Positions 43,779-54,876 of a stretch of 64,000 nt of DNA are shown in pieces. The DNA is from Chelydra serpentina. Lineage: Eukaryota > Chordata > Testudines > Chelydridae. The notes below the pieces were generated by a model. That model ran no database searches, was not told where the DNA came from, and saw only the letters and a list, made by a program, of their open reading frames with translations. The translations under genes were made by a program, and so were the position numbers. The stretch lies in the NCBI GenBank assembly GCA_037349315.1, contig JBAIAC010000042.1, forward strand, positions 6,634,001 to 6,698,000, given 5' to 3'. Position 1 is the first letter of the stretch, and the number at the start of each line of letters is the position of its first letter.

Positions 43779-45180
43779 ACCATAAGAACATAAGAACGGA
43801 AATACTGGGTCAGACCAAAGGTCCATCAAGCCCAGTATCCTGTCCTTTGACAGTGGCCAATGGAAGGTGTCCCGAAGGGAATGAACAGACAGGTTATCGT
43901 CAAGTGATCCATGCCCTGTCACCCAATCCCAGCTTCTGGCAAACAGGCTAGGGACACCAATCCTGCCCATCCTGGCTAAAAGCCCTTGATGGACCTGTCT
44001 TCCATGAATCGATCTAGCTCCCTTTTGAGCCCTGTTATAGTATTGACCTTCACAAAACCCTCTGGCAAGGAGTTCCAGAGGTTGAGAGTGTGTTGCATGA
44101 AAAAATACTTTCTTGTGTTTCTTTTAAATCTGCTACCTATTAATTTCATTTGCTGGCCCCTTGTTCTTGTATTATGAGAAGGAGTAAATAACACGTCCTT
44201 ATTTACTTTCTCTATACCACTCATGATTTTATAGGCCTCTATCATATCCCCCCTTAGTCGCCTCTTTTCAAAGCTGAAAAGTCCCAGTCTTATTAATCTC
44301 TCCTCAAACGGAAGCCGTTCTATACCCTTAATAATTTTTGTTGCCCTTTTCTGAACCTTTTCCAATTTCAGCATGTTTTTTGAGATGGGGCGACCACATC
44401 TGGTAACCCCATCATTGTATATGTATAGTTGGGATTATGTTTTCCAATGTGCATTACTTTGCATTTATCAACATTAAATTTCATCCGCCATTTTGATGCC
44501 CAGTCACCCAGTTTTGTGAGATCCTTTTGTAGCTCTTCACAGTCTGCCTGGGACTTAACTATCTTGAGTAGTTTTGTATCATCTGCAAATGTTGCCACCT
44601 CACTGTTTACCCCTTTTTCCAGATCGTTTATGAATATGTTAAATAGGACTGGTCCCGGTACAGATCCCTGGGGGACACCACTATTTACCTCTCTCTATTC
44701 TGAAAACTGACCATTTTTTCCTACCCTTTGTTTCCTATCTTTTAACCAGTTACCAATACATGACAATTTTGTTCTTTACAATAGTTTCAACCAATTTGCA
44801 CGGTACTGAAGTGAGGCTTACTGGCCTGTAGCTGCCAGGGTCACCTCTGGAGCCCTTTTTAAAAATTAGCATCACATTAGCTATCCTCCAGTCATTTGGT
44901 ACAAAAGCTGACTTAAATGACAGATTACAGATGACAGTTAGTAGTTCTGCAATTTCACATCTGAGCTCCTTTCAGAACTCTTGGGTGAATACCATCAAGT
45001 CCTGGAGACTTATTACTGTTTAGTTTATCAATTTGTTCCAAAACCTCCTCTAATGACACCTCAATTTGGGACTGTTCCTCAGATCTGTCACCCAAAAAGA
45101 ATGGCTCAGGTTTGGGGATCTCCCTCACTTTCCCTAGGACCATGCCCTGTCCTAACACACAACCTCCTTTTGTCAAAAAG
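43779..45180 (-). mobile_element. CR1-like LINE, antisense, 5'-truncated
   Basis: The 3' end lies at 43779, with 'ataagaacataagaac' as tail repeats. Minus frames contain [46 protein letters not shown] (RT active-site FADD), NVDKCKVMHIGK, and at the far end NSNKSPGLDGIHPRVL (RT start). Frames are broken. It is the same family as 55830-57907 in the opposite orientation. Confidence 0.88.
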
Positions 45181-45929
45181 ATGGATTTTTATTTGATTGT
45201 GAATTATGTTAGATAGATAATTTCTGAACATCATTGTGTTTCTTTTCCTTTTAATGATTGTCTGTGACCAGAGCATGATTGTCTTATAAGTAGTCCTCAT
45301 TAAATATTATTTAGTAAAGATTTTTATGACTTTATCTTGCACCATCGCTCATTTACAAACAACTTATCATAAGTACTCAGTGTTTGAACTTTTAGCAGTT
45401 TTGATTGGATACATTTTTAACATGATCTCTTTCGCTTCTCTGAATAAATGGAAGTATCACATTCCGGAACCTTAAAAGTCAAGGAGTCAGTCCTCAGCAG
45501 GTATACATGGTTGTAGCTCCACTGAAGTCAATAGAAATCTGAGAATTTACATCAGCTGAGGATCTGCACTGAACAAAACTCACTTTCTTTGAAGATTCTA
45601 TTCAAAGGCCCTGATTCCACAAGCCGCTTCAGCACATTCTTAACATTAAACACATGAGCAGGCCCACTGAAGGTTTAAAGATAAAGCCATGTTTAAGTCC
45701 CTGTTGGATATGGGTTAGGATTATGGATAAGACTTAAGGCTAATACCAAATGGGTGTCAGTCTCTGACACTTCCTCAGTTTCTCTCCTTTGCCAGTCAAA
45801 CAGAGCCCTACAATTGATACATTGAAATTATTCTCCCCTTCTGGAGTCTGGAGTATTAACATAAAATAACAATTTTATCTCAAAGCCAGAATCTCTGGGT
45901 CTTCTTCTCCAGACTCTCCAGTCCATCAT
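45181..45929. other. Intergenic, nothing recognised
   Basis: No gene or named repeat. Some of it may be flank of the OR pseudogene that follows. Confidence 0.5.
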
Positions 45930-46338
45930 GTCACTTCATCACCAACCTCTCCCTCCTGGAGGGCCTGCTCACGAGCATGCTCTTCCTCAAGATATTGACC
46001 AATATGGTGAGTGAGAAGACCATTTCCTTCTCAAGCTGCCATGCTCAGACCTACTTCCTCTTCCTGGTGGTCTCCATGGAGTTTTTCCTCCTTGCTGTCA
46101 TGTCCTTTGACAACTATGTGGTTATCAGATACCCACAGCAATACACCACCATTAAGAGCACTCATGTCTTCCTCTTGCTGGTGGCTGTTTCATGGGCATG
46201 GGGGTTTCTGGCCTTGAGTCTGCCCACTCTCCTGGCGGCCTGGCTGCCACATTGTAGCCTCAACCTCATTGACCATTTTTTCTGCTACGTGGAACCACTC
46301 TCAAGCTCTCCTGCTCCAACACAACCCTCTCCTGGACA
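45930..46338 (+). pseudogene. Olfactory receptor fragment, not family 4 or 14
   Basis: The frame HFITNLSLLEGLLTS, SEKTISFSSC, FFLLAVMSFDNYVVIRYP, LNLIDHFFCYVEP covers TM2 to extracellular loop 2 of a class II OR, probably of a family 6/10/11 type. DRY is mutated to DNY and the following AICxP is altered. TM1 is missing. A small indel after YVEP shifts the frame; the expected KLSCSNTTLL is readable in another frame. It ends where an LTR-like repeat begins. Confidence 0.85.
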
Positions 46339-46379
46339 GTCCAAATATATTAAGTCCATTATTCCTTTAAGGGAATAAT

Positions 46380-47183
46380 ATGTCATCTTATTATTTTACA
46401 TAGTTAAGTGGACACTTCTGTTTAAATACACTGGATTAGATAAAACAATAAAACAAATTTATTAACTACAAAGAGAGAGATTTGCAGTGAGTACCAGTAA
46501 TGACATATAAAAGTCCGAAATGGATACAAGCAAAATAAAGATAAAATGCTGCCTAATTTAACAAACTTTATTAGATTCAAAGCAAAGTTTTCTCATTACA
46601 TGCTTCCAGCAGTCTGACTGACCAAACTCCTTAAGGCAGGATCCCTCCCCCAGAGTCCAACAGCAGCTTCCTTTGTTTCCTTAGTGAATGCTATGGACAG
46701 GGAGAGAGAGAGAGCAGTGTCTTGGGATGCCTGACCCTTCTTTTTATAGTCCTGTCCCCTTTCTGAGAAGCATTTCCAGCCAGGAGCAAGGCACAGGCAG
46801 TCTATGTGGAAGGGAACTCCATGCTGTTTCTTTGCTAAAATGTAGAATTTTGCCCCTGTCTCCTTTCCTGCCAAAGCATGGCCACTTATCAGATAATGGC
46901 CCATCTACCTTGTTGACACCTGGCTGAGGCGTCGGCTTGTTCTTTGTCGTTGAGGAACTGGATTGTCCACTCCCCAGGCTTATCTGGAAAACATACTTTA
47001 AATCATGAGCTCATCTTATGTTTATAACTTCACATATAACGCTGCTACGTCCATTTTGCCATGATATTATTGGTCAGCAAATTATGAATTTTTAAATGAT
47101 ACCTCACAAGGCATAACTTGTACAGACATTATCACAATAGTGTGAAGAGTGTGAACAAAAGGGTATATTCTGTCACACTTACC
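46380..47183 (-). mobile_element. Probable LTR, minus orientation
   Basis: The minus strand starts TGTGACAG at 47183. It has TATAAAAAG near 46741 and AATAAA near 46457, spaced as in the solo LTR at 37632. The 3' boundary and target duplication were not found. It may have truncated the OR fragment on its left. Confidence 0.45.
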
Positions 47184-47699
47184 CCTTAGGCCAAAATTTT
47201 CAGAAGAACTCAGTTCCCATTCGGGCACCAAATTAAATGGTGCCCAGGGATGAATTTAATCTGATAATGAAATAAGCCTCATGATTCCCTCTAAGTGAGG
47301 GAACCATCAGAACTCAATGCTAAAGCTGACCAGGAAAAAAAGGCCCATTATTCACCATTCTATCTAGAATGTCTACCTGCCTGCCATGACTGCAGTATCT
47401 GAGCCAGGATGCTCAAAAATGTTCCATCAAAACTTTTTCCAATAGAAAATTGCAGGGTTCACTGAAAAAAACCCCACAAAGTCTCCACTGTGCCTGCAAT
47501 TTTTCAGTTTCTCTTTAAAAAAATGAAATCTGAAAAAAGAAACAATCTGGCTGAAAATTGAATTTTTAAATTTAATTTAATAGTTTTTGGCAATTTTCTG
47601 ACAGAAATGTTCAGTTTTAGAATTTTTTTTAAAAAAGGCAAAATTTTCATAAGGAACAAGTATTTCCAACCACCTCTGTTTTAACCCCGACCTCTTTAC

Positions 47700-48055
47700 T
47701 GTATTTAGCCTCACCCCACCCTATAAGGCAAGGCCATGCTATTATACCCATGTTACAGATGGGAACTGAGGCCCAGAGAGAGTAATTTGCCCAAGATCAC
47801 ACAGGAAATCTGTAGCAAAGCAGGGAACTGAGCTGGGTCTCCCAGGTTCCAGGTTACAAGCTGAATGAATGGACCATCCTTCCTCAGTCATTCCAACATG
47901 ACTAAGGGACTGGGACTCAGTACACCTGCGTTCTGTTCCTCTGAGCAGCTGTGTGACCTCAGTCCAGTCATTTCCCCTCTGTGCAATTTGGAAAATGTGA
48001 CTGATGATACCGACCCCGCTTATTAAATCGCTTTGAGATGGACAGCTACATTTTA
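47700..48055. repeat. Two MIR-type SINE remnants
   Basis: Bases 47740-47850 contain 'ttacagatgggaactgaggcccagagag..aagatcacacagg'. Bases 47905-48055 contain 'gggactcagtacacctgcgttctg..ctgtgtgacctcagtccagtcatttcc'. Both are standard MIR blocks. Bases 47184-47700 show no gene. Confidence 0.75.
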
Positions 48056-48164
48056 TTGTTGTCTACATGTACATGGTGACCAGACACAGACCACAAAAGA
48101 ATATGTGAGGAGTAAAGTTGGGGGTGGGGAATGGGTTTCCTGTCCGGCAAGACTTGTCAAGATT

Positions 48165-48430
48165 TTGAGAGAGACAAGGTAGGTGAGGTAACATCTTTTA
48201 TTGGAGCAACTTCTGTTGGTGGAAGGCGCAAGCTTTCATATTTCTCAAAACTCTTCCTTAAGTCTGGAGAAGAGAACCAGAGCGTCCAAGCTAAATACAA
48301 GAGGGGACAGATTGTTACACTAAGAAGATCGCACATGTTGTAGGAGACCACTTAAAGTGAAGTGGACAATTAACATGAAGTAGGCGATTAACACCTCTGC
48401 AGAGTAGTCATCATGGATGTAGACTCCAAA
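48165..48430. repeat. Dispersed repeat, possibly a Penelope-like 3' end
   Basis: 'gacaaggtaggtgaggtaacatcttttattgga..aacttctgttggtgg' is shared with 32869-32920 (partial), 19378 and 34870. The phrase 'aagctttc..cttc' also occurs in the Penelope fragment near 42737, so relationship is possible but unproven. Confidence 0.5.
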
Positions 48431-48489
48431 GGAGCTACAGCCAATTCACACATGCTGGGCAACTAATATGAATTACGGGTTTTTAAAAT

Positions 48490-48568
48490 GTCATGCAACA
48501 TTGCATCTGCAGCCCAATGAGCCTTTTACTTTAGTGCTGTCTGAAGTAAGAGGAAAAACAATGTAAAT

Positions 48569-48604
<36 letters not shown>

Positions 48605-49230
48605 AGTCCCTGGCCATTCATCCCAACAGAAGTTGAAGATCAGATACAGAAAATCTTAGCAACACTGAATGCTCCAAAGTTCTGTCCCAAGTGGAAATGA
48701 ATCTCTCCATCACCATTAAAAGTTTCACTTGTAATTAATCCCAAGGGGCAAAGAGCTAAGAAAGTGCAGACAGGTTAGGAACTTTGGAATCAGCTTCAGA
48801 TCAGTTTCACATGCAAAGAATATGGATTTGAAACTGTGTAGTGGGCCAGATCCCCAGCTGGTGTAAACCAGCATACCTCCATTCAAATCACAGGACCAGA
48901 TTCCCAGTTGGAGTAAATAATCCTAACTACTCTGAAATTAATGGAACTGTATCAATTTCCACTGGCTTTGTACCTGGCCCTTAGTTTTTAGTCTTTGCCT
49001 CTGGGTACCGCCTAGTGACCAGCTTCAAGAAACCAGGTCAGCCTGAGCAGCAGGTACCTCTGGTGGCTGCATCCCAAGAGCTTCTGGTGCAATGCGATAG
49101 AAAAAATATCTTTGTTCTCCCAGAGGTAATTATGTAGGGCTAATGAAGGAACAGGCTATTCTAGGCCAACTGAGGTTCTGGTGCCACTGGGCTCTTAGCT
49201 AGTGCAAGTCACATGTCCATGCTATATATT
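48490..49230 (-). repeat. Diverged inverted copy of the 2690-3450 flank
   Basis: The reverse complement matches 2690-3450 through many words, for example 'ggccattcatcccaacagaagttgaagatcagatacag' against the complement of about 3225-3295. Divergence is clearly higher than between copies A and B. A (GA)n run (48571-48602) occupies the place of (TTTC)n. No OR coding sequence accompanies it here. Confidence 0.85.
48571..48602. repeat. (GA)n microsatellite
   Basis: A perfect run of about 15 GA units. Confidence 0.95.
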
Positions 49231-49689
49231 TTATTTCTGCAGACACCTTGGGGTGCCCTTTCAGACTCTGCCCAGCCTTGTTTTTAGCCAAGGGTTCTTC
49301 CAGAGATGCTGCCATCATGAGAGATTCAGGGTGGGTGCTGTTTCACCTCTGTGGGGTTAGGATCAGCTAGGACAGGTTGTCAGGATGGTTTGTTCCTGTG
49401 GTGAGATCAGAGCTGGGCTCACAGAGCTGGATTCAGCTGTTTAACCCCAGAGCAGGGACATCCTGTGACCCATGTCTGAAGCCTGCACATGCTGGGATGA
49501 ACTCTAGAGCTGGGAGGGGCTTTCAGTCCTTGATCCTATTTAGTCCATTGCTTCTCAGCCAAACCTGCCCTAGGAGGGGAGCAGGGAGCATCCATCTCTG
49601 GAGTAGATCCTGGACTGCTAGGGACTGCGGAGAGAACCAGCAACTCAGGACATCCAGCAAGGGGACAGCAAAGGGCTGCAGCATAACAC
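49231..49689. other. Intergenic, nothing recognised
   Basis: No convincing gene or named repeat. Confidence 0.5.
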
Positions 49690-49904
49690 AGTGATGGGTG
49701 CTAGATGGATAGCTAGCTTGTTAGCTAGATAGATAAATAGATGGATAGCTTGTCCAAATAATTCTGATGCCTGAGAATCGACTGCATCACAAGCTGAGAG
49801 AAATTCCACAAACACCAGCACAGTAAGTTTGCTATTTCAGGTACATATTTTGGGCTATTAATATTTAAGAACATAAATGTGAAATTACAATCTGAACTGT
49901 TTTA
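49690..49904 (+). repeat. Partial, decayed family-14 OR unit
   Basis: Bases 49765-49900 ('atcgactgcatcacaag..aaattccacaaacaccagcacagtaagtttg') match 38940-39070, 51490-51610 and 62185-62330. The rest of that unit is missing; a MITE stub follows and then unit 2 begins at an earlier point of the unit. Confidence 0.7.
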
Positions 49905-50130
49905 GGGCTGGTCTACACTACCATGCTAAGTCGATCCGAGATACATTACTTACGTTATGTAGACCACGTAACTGAAGTCAACGTAGCTTAGATCCACTTA
50001 CCACGGTGTCCACACTATGCTGTGTTGAAGGGAGGCACTCTCCTGTGGACATAGCTTCCCCCTCATATTGAGGTGGATTACCGATGTCAACAGGAAAGCG
50101 CTCTTCCATTGATTTAGCGCCACACCTGCT
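49905..50130 (+). mobile_element. Harbinger-type MITE, 3' end lost
   Basis: GGGCTGGTCTACACTACC follows TTA at 49902-49904, a typical Harbinger left end. No matching right TIR precedes 50131, where unit-2 homology resumes. The element probably spans a deletion breakpoint. Confidence 0.7.
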
Positions 50131-50490
50131 AAATTTACGCCACTGCATCACTTAGTAGCTTTGATAAATCCTACTGGGTGCCCGTCTCCATCTTTAGGTG
50201 CCTAAATCCCTTTGTAATTCTGGCCCACAGAAATTATAGAAGCTGGGCTTTAGTCAGGGTACCCTGTGGGGGAGATCCTAAAACCTTTGCTATGCAGATA
50301 TCAGACTAGAGTATCATACTGGCCCCTTTTGGCTTGAAAATCCATGAATTCAAGACATTTAGCCTCTGGGCCTCTGCTTCTGAGCTGTTTAGACCTCAGG
50401 GAGTGAGTCCCTGCAAGCCCTTAGGAAATAGACATGGATAGACAACCTTCTACAGCATTAGTCCTCTAGTGTCAGGGAAGCTCAAAGTCA

Positions 50491-51323
50491 GGCCTAGGCT
50501 ACACTTGCAGATGTACAGCACTGTTAGTTAAACCCGTGTTCGTACAGCTGAGTAGGGAAAGCGCTTCAGCCTGTCCACACTGGCAGTGGCCAGCGCAGTA
50601 ACTACCACTGACGTGGCTACATTTGCGGCACTTGCAGCTGTATTGGGAGCGGTGCATTATGGGCATTCAGGTAGCTGCAACGTGCTTTTCAAATCGGGGG
50701 GGCGAGGGGGACTTTGACAGGGAGCGTTTTTGGAAAAAGAGTGGGTTTTTGGAATCTCCACAGAGTGTCAGCTCATTATTTCCACACCTCCACATCCCCT
50801 GCCTCTCTCTCAATCACTGAAAGCAAACAGCAGGGGCTTTGTTTGTTTTTAAAGAGCAGATAAAAGAGAGGAAATGGAGCCTTCCCCCTCCCCCCCCCCG
50901 CCGTTCTTCCCCCCCCGCCGTCTCTGTCCAAGGCATTCCTAACGGAGCTGCCGGCATTTGCTGCCGGCATTCCTAACGGAGCCCCTCCCCTCTTTCCCAC
51001 CCTCTGCCTGCAAAAAGTAGCTGTGGTTGTAAAGCTGTGTTTAGCAGCTCAACAACGGAGCTCTGAACTCCAACCCGGAAGTGCCGTTTCAAAACAAAGC
51101 AGCTTCCGGAGATCAGTAACTGCGTTGTTCCTGGGCTACACTGAAAGACCAGCGTTCCACCCACTTCGCAACAGTTGCTATTTCTCTCGGGGAGGTGGAG
51201 TACATGCAGCGCTGTATCTGAGGAGATACAGCGTTGCACGTGCCTTGCAAGTGTAGCCAGTTAATGAGTTACAGCGCTGCCGGCAGTTTTATTACGCTGT
51301 AACTTGTAAGTGTAGCCAAGGCC
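50491..51323. mobile_element. Harbinger-type non-autonomous element in OR unit 2
   Basis: Ends are GGCCTAGGCTACACTT and, reverse complement, GGCCTTGGCTACACTT, close to the termini of the element at 13654-18701. The flanking duplication is TCA (50488-50490 and 51324-51326). The unoccupied site is seen in unit 1 ('caaagccagctacac', about 38793) and unit 3 ('acgacagctacac', about 62025). It has no coding potential; a C-rich tract lies at 50886-50916. Confidence 0.88.
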
Positions 51324-53665
51324 TCAGCTACACACAGCTCATCAACAGAGAGCAACAGGTTTCAGTCTAGTTCTGTCAGTTCATTCTCAGAGTGAGGGGC
51401 TCTTACGTAGTTGTGTTTTTATCTTCTAGATACTACAGCGGTAGGGAAATGGAGATAGAGAAATATTGACCAAAGAATCCTGGTGCTGGAGGATCGAATG
51501 CATCACAAGTTGGGGAAAAATCCACAGTCACCAGCACAGTAAATACACTATTTCAATTAAATATAGTTGGGGATTAATATACAGAGGAAATGTAAGACCC
51601 TAAATATAAATTATCATTTGAAACCTTTAAGGCGTTAGCTATCAATTAAGTCAGAGAGCTAGAGCCAGTCTGAAAAAAAATCAGTGCAAAACTTTGACTT
51701 TGCATCAGATACCCAAAATCAGAAAAAGATTCAGGATTTGGCAACCAAACATGTATTTGTGTTTAGCAAAATACTAGTGCTAAGTGAAAATGTTATGTTG
51801 CCAACAAAAGAAAATTGAGGTTTTCAGTTTAAAAAAAAATTATTTCAAGTATAGCAGAAACTTTAGGTGGACATTTTTGTTTAGTTTTAAATCCCATTTT
51901 AAAAATAAAAATGGGCAGAAAATCTCCGACCGCTCCTAATTGGAAATTGAGCTTTAAACAAAGGTGGAAAACATTATTCTTATATTTAATAATACAGCCA
52001 TTTCAAGCCTGTTTGTTGTATTGCAACCATGTTTATTTCTGTTTCAAAGAAAAAGTTATGGGAAGGTAAAAAAACAGGATAGCAGAAAAGCCTGCAGATT
52101 GTGTTTTGTACACACTAGCACCTTTAAACTCAGATTCAGCGTTGCACCAGCCACCTGAAGCCTGTCTAGCTCAACCCTGCCCAAGGACACAGAGGAAATG
52201 AAGGGGGACAGAATCAAGATCTCCTGCTCTAGCCCCATATCCTCTGTCCCACACTGCTGCCAACTGAACACCACTGCTGTAAACAGGAGCACAGAACATA
52301 CACATCATAAAACACACCTCCCTAACTGAGATCACAGTCCTAGTAGACAAGGCAGAGAAAGTGGGGGGACGGGAAACAGAGGCACAAAAAGGGGAAGCAA
52401 CCTGCCCAAGGTCACCCAGAAGGTCAGTGGCAGAGACAAGAACATAACCAGGTCTCCTGATTGCCACTGACCTGCACAGCACACACATGAAGGTAGAGAG
52501 GGAAACAATAAACCATAGCAGTAAGAGAGGGATGTTCCTGGTCCATCATTACCCAGAGACACAAGTGTAGCAGGTATCAGGGGTCATGAATCAATCTGTA
52601 AGTAAGTAGCAGGCCGTCTCTGCACAGAACTCTGCTGGTGCTCGGGGTGCTGGGTGTGTCCGTGTCGTATTTCCCTGGGAAGAGGGGATCAGGCTGTGCT
52701 GCTGGTTTAGAAGTTTAGTTTCCTGTCCCAATTGTGAGTCTACTGTTTGTCCGAAGAAGAAATGACTGGAAGGGACCTGGGTCACCGAGTCCAATCCCCT
52801 GCTCTCACCGGCAACCCAGTCATGTAATCCCCATCCTAAATGGACACAGTTCCGGTTTAACACCATTAAGGTTGTTTGTCCCCAATGGCTCCTATTGGGA
52901 GGCTCTTCTAGATCATCCTTCCTCTGATGGGGACAAACTTTCTTCTCATTTGCAAGCTGAATTTACTCCTGGCCAATTTATCCCCTCATGCCGACATTGT
53001 CCTTTAGCATCAATAGCTCTTCTCCCTCCCTGGTGTTTACCACCTCGTTGTATTTATAGAGAGTGATCATAACCCCTCTCAGTCAGCATTTTGCTAGGTT
53101 AAATTAGACAAAGTCTTTTAGGCTACGTCTGCTCATCAAGCTAAGGCTGTGATTCACCAGCTTGCATACATGTACTCATGTGCTAACTTGGTGAGCATAA
53201 ATAGCAGTGTACCTGTGGTAGCCATGCTGTGTACAAACCGACCTGAACCCTGGGGCTATGTATTCAGCACAGTTTCCCCTTCTGCCATGGCTATACTACT
53301 TTTTAGACTTTTGCTGGCCATCCTCGAACTATTGCAAGAAGTGTATGTGATCTGGGAATCACTCCCCGAGCTCGTAGTGTAGATGTAGCCTTACTCTTCT
53401 TTCCTAAACTAGCTCTCCATTGTAGCAATTGGATGACCATCATTCCTAAGATTGTTGGGTTTTGGGTTGTAACTTGTTCCATATTTACACTGCGTTTTAT
53501 CAAGCCTCATCTTAGACCAGATCCTCAGATGGAGGAAACGGACCCCATCCGTTGGCAGTAAGGGAGCTGTGTCAATTTTCACTGGTGTGACAATGCTCCT
53601 CACTAGTGGTGTGATTGTCAGAGGTGAGGAGGCAGGAGGACTCTAGCCTGACCATTGCCCTTGCC

Positions 53666-53678
53666 CTTCCTTCCACAG
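53666..53678 (+). promoter_or_regulatory. Predicted splice acceptor before OR exon (unit 2)
   Basis: 'ccttccttccacag' lies 27 bp before the ATG, matching the acceptors in units 1 and 3. It argues that the in-frame ATG at 53655, upstream of the acceptor, is intronic. Confidence 0.65.
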
Positions 53679-53705
53679 GCAGTCTATGATGTACTGAGAA
53701 AGAAA

Positions 53706-54674
53706 ATGTCCAATCGAACCACCGTGACCGAGTTCCTTCTGCTGGGATTCTCTGAGGTTCCGGAGCTGCAAATTTTACACTCTTTGGTGTTTCTAGGGAT
53801 TTACCTGGCAGCCCTGGTGGGAAATCTCCTTGTTATCATCCTTGTAGTGCTCGACCACCACCTTCACACCCCCATGTACTTCTTCCTGATGAATTTGTCC
53901 ATACTAGACCTCGGATCCATCTCCGTCACTGTCCCCAAGTCCATGGCTAACTCCCTATTGAACACCAGGTCGATTTCTTATTCTGGGTGTGTTGCCCAAG
54001 TCTTTCTCTTCATTTTCTTCACTGCTGTTGACTTTGCTTTTCTTACCATCATGGCATACGACCGATACGTCGCTATCTGCCAACCGCTGCACTATGAGAC
54101 TATAATGAACAGGGGAGTTTGTGTCCAAATGGCAGCCAGTGCCTGGATCAGTGGAATTCCCATTGCTACTATGCAGACTGGGAACATATTTGCATTACCT
54201 TTTTGTGGCGGCAACAAGGTGGATCAGTTCTTCTGTGAAATTCCCCAGCTGCTCAAGATTGCCTGCTCTGACTCATACCTCGGTGAAATTGTTATTTCTT
54301 CTTTTCTCTTGTTCTTAGGCTTAAGCTGCTTTGCGTTTATAATTGTGTCATATGTTCAGATCTTCAAAACAGTGTTGAGAATCCCCGCTGAGCAGGGACG
54401 GCATAAAGCCTTCTCCAGCTGCCTCCCTCACCTCGCTGTGGTCTCCTTGTTAGTTTGTGCTGCCACCTTTGCCTACCTGAAACCCACCTCCAGCTCAACA
54501 TCAGGTCTTGATTTCATGGTGGCTGTTCTTTATTCCGTGGTGCCTCCAGTGATGAATCCAGCCATCTACAGCATGAGGAACAAGGAGATCAAAGGTGCCC
54601 TGAGGAAAGTTATTCAAAAAGTGACTGAGGGAAAATTATTCAAAAAGAATAAAATTTCCAGATTTCTCTCATGA
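53706..54674 (+). CDS. Olfactory receptor, family 14-like (unit 2)
   Basis: An intact 322-residue odorant receptor. The start MSNRTTVTEFLLLGFSE was chosen because it aligns with unit 1, gives the normal N-terminus with sequon NRT, and lies downstream of a conserved splice acceptor; the 17 extra upstream codons are not OR-like. Motifs are GN at 39-40, HTPMYFFLMNLS (54-65), MAYDRYVAICQPLHY (116-130), SY 215-216, GRHKAFSSCLPHL (231-243) and NPAIYSMRN (284-292). Differences from unit 1 concentrate in TM1, TM3 to TM5 and the C-tail, which has its own short repeat (KVIQKVTEGKLFKKNK). It is probably functional; the ligand is unknown. Confidence 0.95.
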   Translation: MSNRTTVTEFLLLGFSEVPELQILHSLVFLGIYLAALVGNLLVIILVVLDHHLHTPMYFFLMNLSILDLGSISVTVPKSMANSLLNTRSISYSGCVAQVFLFIFFTAVDFAFLTIMAYDRYVAICQPLHYETIMNRGVCVQMAASAWISGIPIATMQTGNIFALPFCGGNKVDQFFCEIPQLLKIACSDSYLGEIVISSFLLFLGLSCFAFIIVSYVQIFKTVLRIPAEQGRHKAFSSCLPHLAVVSLLVCAATFAYLKPTSSSTSGLDFMVAVLYSVVPPVMNPAIYSMRNKEIKGALRKVIQKVTEGKLFKKNKISRFLS

Positions 54675-54846
54675 CCATGTTTTCATTCTGTGCTTCTTTA
54701 CAGATATAATCAACTGATGACATTATTGTCTCCATGGGAATGTGACTAGCAGGCTTTTTATGCAAAAATGTTGTGTTCACAGTAGTAATAACCCAGACTA
54801 AGTTCATGGAAGTCAGTGGAGTTACTCTACTGTAAATTAGATAAGA

Positions 54847-54876
54847 ATCTATCTATCTATCTATCTATCTATCTAA
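54847..54876. repeat. (TATC)n microsatellite
   Basis: About seven perfect TATC units in the 3' flank of the unit 2 OR. Confidence 0.95.

Larger units (their letters stand above)
50131..54720 (+). repeat. Family-14 OR unit 2
   Basis: Homologous to unit 1 from about 37435 onward, without the LTR but with an 833-bp Harbinger-type insertion at 50491-51323. It carries the OR at 53706. The stretch 51324-53660 is upstream flank with a MIR piece at 52385-52460 and no other gene. Confidence 0.85.

Noticed and set aside
53655..53705. Upstream Met extending the unit 2 OR to 339 residues
   Set aside because: The extension crosses the conserved splice acceptor, is not OR-like and is not shared as coding by unit 1.
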